From positions 5,408,373-5,472,372 of the forward strand of contig NZ_CP050191.1 in the NCBI RefSeq assembly GCF_011745145.1: a stretch of DNA of 64,000 bases, in the 5' to 3' direction. The notes beneath the pieces were generated by a model. That model made no database searches. It saw nothing but the letters and a program-made list of their open reading frames with translations, and was not told the DNA's origin. Shown piece after piece: positions 31,630 through 38,382 of the stretch. The position numbers and the translations under genes were made by a program. The DNA comes from Mycobacterium sp. DL440 (GTDB taxonomy: Bacteria > Actinomycetota > Actinomycetes > Mycobacteriales > Mycobacteriaceae). Numbering within the stretch: the stretch's first letter is position 1; the number at the start of each line of letters is the position of its first letter.

Positions 31630-31854
31630 TTAGCTGCGAAGCTCCATTGCCATTTGGTGAGCAAAGGGTAGTACGCCTTCCACGCTCCACAGGGTGCTCC
31701 GGTCGGCGTCGAATCCCGCCCGGGACAGTGCGGCGGGCAAGTTGCCGCTGATGTCGGCGGGGACGCCGCGCACGGCGGTCGTGGATGCGGTGCCGGCCAA
31801 GGCGTCGGGACGGTCGAGACGGTCTGCCGGCTGTGACACGCACGTATTTGGCAT
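31630..31854 (-). pseudogene. Short frame resembling part of a TIGR00027/LCM-type methyltransferase
   Basis: A 74-codon frame with a strong ribosome site (GGGGGAGGAG about 8 nt upstream of the ATG) lies just ahead of mmpS. Its second half, Val-Pro-Ala-Asp-Ile-Ser-Gly-Asn-Leu-Pro-Ala-Ala-Leu, Gly-Phe-Asp-Ala-Asp-Arg and Trp-Ser-Val-Glu-Gly-Val-Leu-Pro-Phe, reads like the middle of the mycobacterial TIGR00027 SAM-dependent methyltransferases (about 300 residues), where a DLR-x-DWP-x-ALR...GFDP...AEGLLP sequence occurs. The rest of that family is missing. It is either a decayed insertion remnant or a short translated leader; the strong ribosome site allows translation. Confidence 0.55.
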
Positions 31855-31898
31855 CAACACTCCTCCCCCGCAGGACTCCTTGCCGGATGTAAAGTGAA

Positions 31899-31931
31899 AC
31901 TTATACAGTCGGCTAACTTCAATCAAGTTAG
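31899..31931 (-). promoter_or_regulatory. mmpS promoter region with TetR-type palindrome
   Basis: CTAACTT (31913-31919) and AAGTTAG (31925-31931) form a perfect inverted repeat with a 5-bp centre. On the minus strand it overlaps the -35 region of a candidate promoter whose -10 is TATAAG (31899-31904). A TetR regulator is encoded divergently 64 bp away, so this is its probable operator. Confidence 0.7.
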
Positions 31932-31994
31932 TTTGGCTATTGACGCTGTGATCTGGGCCGCGTTCGGTACGCTCAGCGCGACGAAGGGACGGGT

Positions 31995-32576
31995 GTGGCG
32001 AAGGCTGTTGCGCCGCGTGGCTTTGCCCGCGAGCGGGTGCTGGAGGCGGCGCTGAGCCTGTTCGCAGAGCACGGCGTCAACGGTACGTCGCTGCAGATGA
32101 TCGCCGACCGCCTCGGCGTCAGCAAGGCGGCGGTCTACTACCAGTTCCATTCCAAGGACGAGATCGCGCTGGCCGTCATCCAGCCCGTCTTCGACGACAT
32201 GATCCGACTGGTCCGCATCGCCGAGGCGATGTCCACTCCCGAGGCCCGGCGCGAGGCCGCGGTCAGCGGCATGGTCGAGATGGCCGTACGGCACCGGCGG
32301 GTCACCGCGGTGTTCCACGGCGACCCCGTCATCGATGGCCTGGTGCACAGCCGGGAAGACCTTCAGGACACGATCGAACGGCTCACCGGGATCCTGCTCG
32401 GGCCCGAGCCCGACGCCGCCGGCCGAATCTGCATGTCGGTGCTCGCCTCGGGTGTCTACGGCAGCGCCACCGATCCCGCGCTGAGCGACGTCTCGGACGA
32501 CGAGTTGCACCGGGTGTTGCTGGACTGCGCGCAACGGTTGTTGCCAGTACCGGCGACACCCGTCGTCTCCGGCTGA
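31995..32576 (+). CDS. TetR-family regulator of the mmpS-mmpL pair
   Basis: A 193-residue TetR protein: N-terminal helix-turn-helix (about 12-58, Val-Leu-Glu-Ala-Ala-Leu-Ser-Leu-Phe-Ala-Glu-His-Gly, then Leu-Gly-Val-Ser-Lys-Ala-Ala-Val-Tyr-Tyr-Gln-Phe) and a helical ligand domain. It uses GTG at 31995 with AAGGGAC upstream. Divergence from the mmpS leader and the nearby palindrome imply that it represses mmpS-mmpL, as TetR proteins do for drug-responsive mmpS-mmpL loci in M. abscessus. The ligand is unknown. Confidence 0.9.
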   Translation: MAKAVAPRGFARERVLEAALSLFAEHGVNGTSLQMIADRLGVSKAAVYYQFHSKDEIALAVIQPVFDDMIRLVRIAEAMSTPEARREAAVSGMVEMAVRHRRVTAVFHGDPVIDGLVHSREDLQDTIERLTGILLGPEPDAAGRICMSVLASGVYGSATDPALSDVSDDELHRVLLDCAQRLLPVPATPVVSG

Positions 32577-32582
32577 CCCCAC

Positions 32583-34286
32583 CTAACCCCGCAGTGCCGA
32601 CGCGAAGATCGCGGGCAGCTTGCCCCAGCCCGGCGCCGCGGCGAAGTCCACCAGCAGCCGGCCCGTCGTCGCCGCGGTGCGGTTGTTGACGAACCACGGC
32701 GGCTTCGGCGACAGCGACCACTCGCCGCCGAAGACCGAACGCGGCGCGGGCCGGAACGGGCCGCGGACCACTGTGCGTTCCGGTCGGTCGAGCAGAAAAG
32801 CGTTGTGCACCACGCCGGTTCCGCTCTGGATGTCGTTGCGCTTGTGTCCGGGAAAGGCTCCCCAGGTGGCCGTCGGCGTCAGGTAGCCGACGCCGGTCCA
32901 GGCGTTGATCGCGATGGTGCCGTAGCGCAACTGCTCGACGAGGTGGTCGAACTTGTCGCGGAGGCTCGCGAGGGTGTTCGGGTGGGCGATGATGTTGACC
33001 CCGAGGGTGCCGACGAACTCGTCGTTGACGACGCGCACGGCCTCGCTGAAGAATCGTTCACCGGAACTGTCGTCTTCTGTGTCGAGCTCGATCACGCCGA
33101 GCACCGGACCGAAGTATTCGGTGCGCAACAGCGCTTCGCGGTCCGCCGGATCGACCACCAGGACCCGGGCGCCGCCGGAGCCCAGGTGCTGCGCGTCCGG
33201 ATACGACGTGTCCGCGCTCGCGACCCTGACGTCGGAACCGGGGTAGTAGGCGGCCCGCGCCGGAGCGTCGTTGACGGCCTTGCGGATGGCGGCGATGAAC
33301 TCGTCGCGCTGCGCCCATCGCTTGGGCAGCACCACCACCTGCGCGGCGACGCAGTTGTAGCCATTGTTGTGCAGGCGTTGCGTGGCAACGTGATTGGCCT
33401 GGAACTCGATGTCGGCCTTGCTCCAGGTGCCGGGCAGCACGATTGTCGGAGACACCCCGCCGAGCTCGGCGGTCATCTCCTTGCCGAGCACCGGCTCGTC
33501 GGCGGCCTTGCGTCGGGTGCCCTCTTCTCCGGTACCGAACACGATGGCGTCGTGGGTCAGGGCGCTACCAGTCATGTGCACATGGTCGACGAGCTTGTGT
33601 CGCACCAGATATGTGCCGGCCTCGGCGTCGCCGGTCAGGATGCGCACCGCGCCGACGGCGATGAACGGAGCCAACACCTTGGTCAGCACGGGCAGCAGCG
33701 GATCGGTGATCGGGTTGAGCTTGAGGGCCACCACCCGGTTGTTGGCGAACAGCTCGTAAATGGTGTCCAGCGGCGCGATCGAGAAGATGTTGCCCGCGCC
33801 CAGCACTGCGCCCACGCCGTTGGTGCGGGACGGGTCGTGTTGGGCCAGGCCGGCCGCCCGGATTGCCTCGGCTTTCTCGATTCCGGGCTGCAGCCACACC
33901 TCGGCACTGAACCCGGACAACAGCAGCTGATCGAAGGTATTGAGCGGCAAGGCCTTTACCGTCGTGCGGCCGCCCGGGGCGTAACCGAACTTGGCGCCGT
34001 CGAGCGGGCTACGGCCCGTTTCGAGCTTGGCCAGGCTCTCCGACAGCGCGCCGAGGGCGGCCGCCAGTGAGTACGGGCCGGACATCCATTCCTCGCCGAC
34101 CAGCGGCGAGGACGGGTCGAGTTGTTTGATCCCGACGGCGGCGTCCACCCATTCGGCGGCGTGACGCGCGGTCAGTGCGCGCACCTCGTCGAGTAGTCCG
34201 CGTCGGGCCGCCAATGACAGGGAAGCCCAGGTCTTTTCACCTTCGACGAGTTCCTCGAGGGCCTCGTCGATCTGCGTTTCGGTCAT
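32583..34286 (-). CDS. Aldehyde dehydrogenase family protein
   Basis: A 567-residue aldehyde dehydrogenase-superfamily protein, longer than the usual 480-510. Key segments are Ala-Asn-Asn-Arg-Val-Val-Ala-Leu-Lys, Glu-Leu-Gly-Gly-Val-Ser-Pro (the general-base Glu) and Asn-Gly-Tyr-Asn-Cys-Val-Ala-Ala-Gln (catalytic Cys). The C-terminal 70 residues (Gly-Pro-Phe-Arg-Pro onwards) go beyond the standard fold. Substrate is unclear. It is convergent with the TetR gene (6 bp gap) and follows the dienelactone hydrolase on the same strand by about 146 bp. Confidence 0.87.
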   Translation of the reverse strand: MTETQIDEALEELVEGEKTWASLSLAARRGLLDEVRALTARHAAEWVDAAVGIKQLDPSSPLVGEEWMSGPYSLAAALGALSESLAKLETGRSPLDGAKFGYAPGGRTTVKALPLNTFDQLLLSGFSAEVWLQPGIEKAEAIRAAGLAQHDPSRTNGVGAVLGAGNIFSIAPLDTIYELFANNRVVALKLNPITDPLLPVLTKVLAPFIAVGAVRILTGDAEAGTYLVRHKLVDHVHMTGSALTHDAIVFGTGEEGTRRKAADEPVLGKEMTAELGGVSPTIVLPGTWSKADIEFQANHVATQRLHNNGYNCVAAQVVVLPKRWAQRDEFIAAIRKAVNDAPARAAYYPGSDVRVASADTSYPDAQHLGSGGARVLVVDPADREALLRTEYFGPVLGVIELDTEDDSSGERFFSEAVRVVNDEFVGTLGVNIIAHPNTLASLRDKFDHLVEQLRYGTIAINAWTGVGYLTPTATWGAFPGHKRNDIQSGTGVVHNAFLLDRPERTVVRGPFRPAPRSVFGGEWSLSPKPPWFVNNRTAATTGRLLVDFAAAPGWGKLPAIFASALRG

Positions 34287-34432
34287 CTCAGCTCGCGCTC
34301 TTGTCGAATCGGACCAATGCGTCGTGATGGCAGCGTACTGCTCGAACCGAGTGGTCCGGTCCCGTTTGGCCGGGGCTTCGGCCGAGGCGTAGGTGGTCGA
34401 CGATGGGTGCCGCGTTCGGTGGCGCCTGAGGG

Positions 34433-35248
34433 CTATGGGATGAGCCGCGCACGCAGGAAGTCCAGCACCTGGTGCAGCGCAACGTAGGTTGGTTCGCCGG
34501 GCTGGTCGATGAGGTGCTCGGTGAGCACCGAGTGCGGGCTCAGCGTGCCGTCCGGGTTCGCCGCGGCGTCGTCGAGTTCGATCGCGATGAACGCATCGCC
34601 GAGTTGACCGCGCAGAAACTCAAAGCGTTCGGCCGGTGACCGCCGATCACCGCGGAAGCGTAGCCCCATCACCGACAGTCCATCAGCGCAACGCTTTTTG
34701 ATCCGATCCAGGTCGGCCGGCGAGACATCGATCGAACATCTCTGGCTGCGGGTGAACCCGAGCGGCAGCCCCGGTTGGGACAGCACCGGTGCGACCAGCC
34801 GGTCGTCCACGGCCATCGCCAAGGCGAACCCGCCGGTGAAGCACATGCCCACCGCACCCACGCCGGGACCGCCGCACCGCTCGTGTTCATGTGCGGCCAG
34901 CGCACGCAGCCAATGCACGACGGGAGAGGTACGACCGGTGGCCAGCACCACGAACTCCCGGCTGACGCACACCGGGCCGACCTGGCTTGCGATGTTGGCC
35001 AATGCCGCGGGCAGACCATGCGCCTCCGGACTCGGGTCGCGGCCAGGGTTGCCGTACAGATGCGGCACCACGGCCGTGCATCCGATCCGGGCGACGCGGC
35101 GGGCGAAGTCGAACACCTGTGGAGAGATCCCGGGGAACTCTGCCATCACGATCACGGCGGGACCGTGCCCCAGCCGAAAGGTATTGCGGGTCTTGCCATC
35201 GGCGGTGAACGCGACCTGCTGGAAGTCGCTGAGATCGGCATCGGTCAT
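34433..35248 (-). CDS. Dienelactone hydrolase family protein
   Basis: A 271-residue alpha/beta hydrolase of the dienelactone hydrolase family: Glu38 (Met-Ala-Glu-Phe-Pro-Gly), nucleophile Cys136 in Gly-Met-Cys-Phe-Thr-Gly-Gly, Asp in Arg-Gly-Asp-Arg-Arg and His in Ser-Pro-His-Ser. Such enzymes cleave lactones or esters. I take the ATG at 35248, which has AGAAGGG upstream; an in-frame ATG at 35281 coincides with the end of the AraC gene. It probably shares a transcript with the upstream AraC gene, 32 bp away. Confidence 0.88.
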   Translation of the reverse strand: MTDADLSDFQQVAFTADGKTRNTFRLGHGPAVIVMAEFPGISPQVFDFARRVARIGCTAVVPHLYGNPGRDPSPEAHGLPAALANIASQVGPVCVSREFVVLATGRTSPVVHWLRALAAHEHERCGGPGVGAVGMCFTGGFALAMAVDDRLVAPVLSQPGLPLGFTRSQRCSIDVSPADLDRIKKRCADGLSVMGLRFRGDRRSPAERFEFLRGQLGDAFIAIELDDAAANPDGTLSPHSVLTEHLIDQPGEPTYVALHQVLDFLRARLIP

Positions 35249-35280
35249 GGGTGGCCCTTCTGGTAGCTGGACCACCACCA

Positions 35281-36141
35281 TCAACCGACCGGGCCCTCGA
35301 CGTATTGGAGAAATGTTCCCCACGTTTGGCGTCGTAGCTCGGCGATGACGCTGAGGTTCAGGTCGGCCACTGCGCCGGGTGTGGCCTGCGCGAAGCTCGA
35401 CACATCCCGGCACAGATGGGACTGATCGGTGTATCCGTACGCCGCGGCGACATCGGCCGCGGCGTGGCCTGCGAGCAGGCCCTCGACCGCGAAGCGGAAC
35501 CGGATCAGCATCGCGGCGCGCTTGGGCGTGAGACCCACTTGGGCCTCGAAGCGACGCCACAGCCGTTTCCGGCTCCACCCACACGATTCGGCCAGCGCAC
35601 CGATCGGGACCTGCCCCCGAGAGCTGACCAATTGCTGCCAGCTACTGACCACCTCCGGGTCGGGTGTACGCCTCGGATCGGCTGCGGACGCCAGCAGAGA
35701 GCGCGTGGCCGCGAACCGGTCCGTCCATTTGGAGGCCTCGGCGAGCTGCGCCGACAGTTGCGTCGCGCGCCGGCCCCATAGGTCGTCGACTCCGACCGCG
35801 GCCGGGCCCAGGTCTGCCGGCGCCGAGTCCAGCAGTGAATACGCCTGCAGCGGTGAGAGACGCACCTCCACGCATTCGGCCCGCGGACTGCGCACTCGCA
35901 TCGCCCCCGCGCTGATGCCCGATGCGAAGCCGGTGACGGTCTGCTGTCCGGCCGCGCCGTCCACGGTGAGATCGTCCCCGAAGCCGAACACCAGCGTGAC
36001 CGCGGGCATGCCCACCACGTGAAGGTCCAGGCCACAGCTCGAGCGGTCGCGGAACCCGAGCATCGCAACACCGCCCACCCGCCCATGCTGGACGTCCCAG
36101 TTGGTCGTGCTGGTCATGTCCATTCCGCGATTCTGCGTCAT
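35281..36141 (-). CDS. AraC-family transcriptional regulator
   Basis: A 286-residue protein with a cupin-like N-terminal region and a C-terminal AraC double helix-turn-helix (about 180-265), containing Leu-Ala-Glu-Ser-Cys-Gly-Trp-Ser-Arg-Lys-Arg-Leu and the second motif Ala-Ala-Ala-Tyr-Gly-Tyr-Thr-Asp-Gln-Ser-His-Leu. ATGs at 36141, 36123 and 36117 are all possible. It lies between the polytopic membrane protein (12 bp upstream) and the hydrolase, so it may control this small cluster. Confidence 0.87.
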   Translation of the reverse strand: MTQNRGMDMTSTTNWDVQHGRVGGVAMLGFRDRSSCGLDLHVVGMPAVTLVFGFGDDLTVDGAAGQQTVTGFASGISAGAMRVRSPRAECVEVRLSPLQAYSLLDSAPADLGPAAVGVDDLWGRRATQLSAQLAEASKWTDRFAATRSLLASAADPRRTPDPEVVSSWQQLVSSRGQVPIGALAESCGWSRKRLWRRFEAQVGLTPKRAAMLIRFRFAVEGLLAGHAAADVAAAYGYTDQSHLCRDVSSFAQATPGAVADLNLSVIAELRRQTWGTFLQYVEGPVG

Positions 36142-36153
36142 GCGAGCCCGGGG

Positions 36154-37617
36154 TCACCACCGGCAGATGTCGGCGCCCCAACCGGAGTCGACGGCGCGGA
36201 AGGCGAGCAGATGCCGCTGCCACCACGGTAGTGGCGCCCCGAGCACGGGATCCTGTGTCGCGTCGTCCACCACGCGCGGCGGTCCGTCGTGCAGATAAGC
36301 GATCCGGACGCCACTGATGCCTGCGTCCTGCCACAGCATCACACTGCGCCGCAGCTCGAGCCAAGGAATGCGGACCGGGGGATCTTCCGACATCCAACGG
36401 AGCTGTCGGCGAAGGTATGTCAGGTCCTCCGACTGCTGTGGAAACTCCATGCCGACCACCGTGACAGTGTCGCGCTGATAGTCGGTCAGCTGGAGCGCGG
36501 TGACGCCGGGCAACAGATGATTGGTGGTGCCTTCCTCGGTGTGCAGGTTGCTGAACATCGAGTAGTTCGACACGGTCTTGAGCCCCACATACGGTGTCAC
36601 CCCGTTGGCGAACGCCAGCAGCGGGGCGATGAGCAGCACCAGAGGGCGAAAACTCCAGTTCGGTGCAGGGACACCTGCTGCCTGCGCGGAGCGGTACGCG
36701 CACAGCAGCGCGACCATGAACGGGACCGCCGCGACGAACCAGGTCAGCACGAGCATGGTGTGCCAGGGCAGGCCGACCGGGCTCGTCGGTGATTCGGCCG
36801 AACTCGACAGCACACTCAGCAGCACATGGGCCGCAAAGCCGGCGAGCGCGACCCGGCGCAGCGCCGAAGCGCGGGTTGCCAGGGTCACGAACACCTCGGT
36901 CGGGACCAGCAGTACGTACACCGCGAAGACGACCGTGGCGAAGTCGTAGAACGAGGCCATCGCCAGTATCGAGTGGAAGCCGACCCCGAGCAGCATGCCC
37001 CAGAAACGTAGCTGCGGTACCGCCAGCAACCCGAGAATGGCGGCCTCGATCACCACCGCGGCGATGGCGACGACCTGCCCGACGACCGGGCCCGCTGTCA
37101 TATCCTCGAAGCCGTTGAGCCAGATCAGCTCGCCGAACAGGTCGCTGCCACACGAGGTGGCCGGGGTGAAATAGGCGGTGTTCAACTTGTCGAAGACCGT
37201 GAACAGATAGACCACGAGCAACACAAGGCCGATCGGGCTCCGCGCGGCGTCCAGCCAGCGCTCGACGAAGCCCTCCGGCGCACCCGGTCGGTTCCGGGTG
37301 GCCAGTGCCCAGAATGCCGCGGTACCGAGTGCGACGGCGATCAGCAGGCTCAACACCAGATGGTTCGCGGCCGCAGGCAGGTTCAGCGCGGCCATGGTCG
37401 CGCCGGCGGCGACGGCCAGACCGGCGGCGGCCACCGAGCCGGGAAATATCAGGGCGGGCAGGGCAGCCAGCAATGCCGGCCACACCGCCAGGGGTTGGCT
37501 GTCCGAGTAGTGGAACACCAACGCCATCGCGAAGAGCGTTGCGAACCAGCCGAGTTGCTGATGTGCGCCGGTGGGGTCGTCCATTCGGACGTTGCTGCGC
37601 CACCGCATCGAGAACAC
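36154..37617 (-). CDS. Polytopic membrane protein, HTTM/gamma-carboxylase-like
   Basis: A membrane protein of up to 487 residues with about ten hydrophobic segments and a soluble C-terminal domain of about 150 residues. The segment Asp-Lys-Leu-Asn-Thr-Ala-Tyr-Phe and the segment around Ser-Met-Phe-Ser-Asn-Leu-His-Thr-Glu recall HTTM (horizontally transferred transmembrane) proteins related to vitamin K-dependent gamma-carboxylase. That assignment is by resemblance only. Start options are GTG 37617, ATG 37608 and ATG 37584. It precedes an AraC regulator and is divergent from the SPW gene. Confidence 0.7.
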   Translation of the reverse strand: MFSMRWRSNVRMDDPTGAHQQLGWFATLFAMALVFHYSDSQPLAVWPALLAALPALIFPGSVAAAGLAVAAGATMAALNLPAAANHLVLSLLIAVALGTAAFWALATRNRPGAPEGFVERWLDAARSPIGLVLLVVYLFTVFDKLNTAYFTPATSCGSDLFGELIWLNGFEDMTAGPVVGQVVAIAAVVIEAAILGLLAVPQLRFWGMLLGVGFHSILAMASFYDFATVVFAVYVLLVPTEVFVTLATRASALRRVALAGFAAHVLLSVLSSSAESPTSPVGLPWHTMLVLTWFVAAVPFMVALLCAYRSAQAAGVPAPNWSFRPLVLLIAPLLAFANGVTPYVGLKTVSNYSMFSNLHTEEGTTNHLLPGVTALQLTDYQRDTVTVVGMEFPQQSEDLTYLRRQLRWMSEDPPVRIPWLELRRSVMLWQDAGISGVRIAYLHDGPPRVVDDATQDPVLGAPLPWWQRHLLAFRAVDSGWGADICRW

Positions 37618-37754
37618 CTTACTTGGCCGGCGGCGGCCGGCTTCGGCGGGCTTCGGCAGCCGGCGCCATCGGGCCGGTTACGGCGTAATCTGAGAAGTGA
37701 TGGATGGGTGCGGTAGGGCCCAAACACCTTGCCGTGTAACGGAAAGGATAAGAA

Positions 37755-38195
37755 ATGAGTACGGTCCATTCATCGATCGATCTACATCCGGACATTCTGG
37801 CCCTGCGGGCGAGCTATGACCGTGTTGCAGAGTCGATGGCTGCGCAGGTCACCTTCGGCCTGACGTTGCTGACGGCGATGTACGTCGCGCTGTCACCGTG
37901 GATCGTCGGCTACGACGCCTTCAACAGGCTGACGGTCAACGATCTGATCGTCGGAGGGGCGATCGCGTTCCTGTCAATGTGTTTCAGCTTCGCGCTGGAT
38001 CGCGCGCACGGCATGACCTGGACACTGCCGATATTCGGTGTGTGGCTGATCATCTCGCCGTGGGTGTTTGTCAGTGGACCGAGCGCCGGCATGATCTGGT
38101 CGCACGTGATCAGTGGTGCGCTCGTGATGGTGCTGGGCTTCAACGCGATGTACTTCGGGATGCGGGTGCGCAATTCCGAAGCGCGGCACGCCTGA
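37755..38195 (+). CDS. SPW-repeat membrane protein (Rv0188-like)
   Basis: A 146-residue membrane protein with four helices in two repeats, each containing the SPW motif (Leu-Ser-Pro-Trp-Ile-Val-Gly and Ile-Ser-Pro-Trp-Val-Phe-Val-Ser-Gly). Length and place, between the Rv0187-type and ilvD regions, match Rv0188, reported to be stress induced in M. tuberculosis. Function is unknown. GGAAAGGA upstream of the ATG is a good ribosome site. A hairpin follows the gene. Confidence 0.9.
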   Translation: MSTVHSSIDLHPDILALRASYDRVAESMAAQVTFGLTLLTAMYVALSPWIVGYDAFNRLTVNDLIVGGAIAFLSMCFSFALDRAHGMTWTLPIFGVWLIISPWVFVSGPSAGMIWSHVISGALVMVLGFNAMYFGMRVRNSEARHA

Positions 38196-38228
38196 CCGGC
38201 GGACCGGCCGGTAGGCGTACCTGGTAGA

Positions 38229-38247
38229 CCAGCCGGACCCCGGCTGG
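38229..38247 (+). terminator. Short GC-rich hairpin after the SPW gene
   Basis: CCAGCCGG (38229-38236) and CCGGCTGG (38240-38247) form a perfect 8-bp stem with a 3-nt loop, 34 bp after the SPW stop. There is no U-tract. Confidence 0.6.
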
Positions 38248-38382
38248 AGGGAAACTGCGTGCCCGGACCGGCCCCGTTATCCGAGGATGCGTCAATTTGC
38301 TCCCCGTGGGCGGGTTTGACGCCATATCGTGGGCAATCGCGGGACTTTGAGAAGACGGCGATGGCGGGTACGAACTGCTGAC

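Noticed and set aside
31583..31994. A complete methyltransferase gene in the mmpS leader
   Set aside because: Only about 74 codons are open and the SAM-binding motif and C-terminal half of the family are missing, so I call it a remnant.
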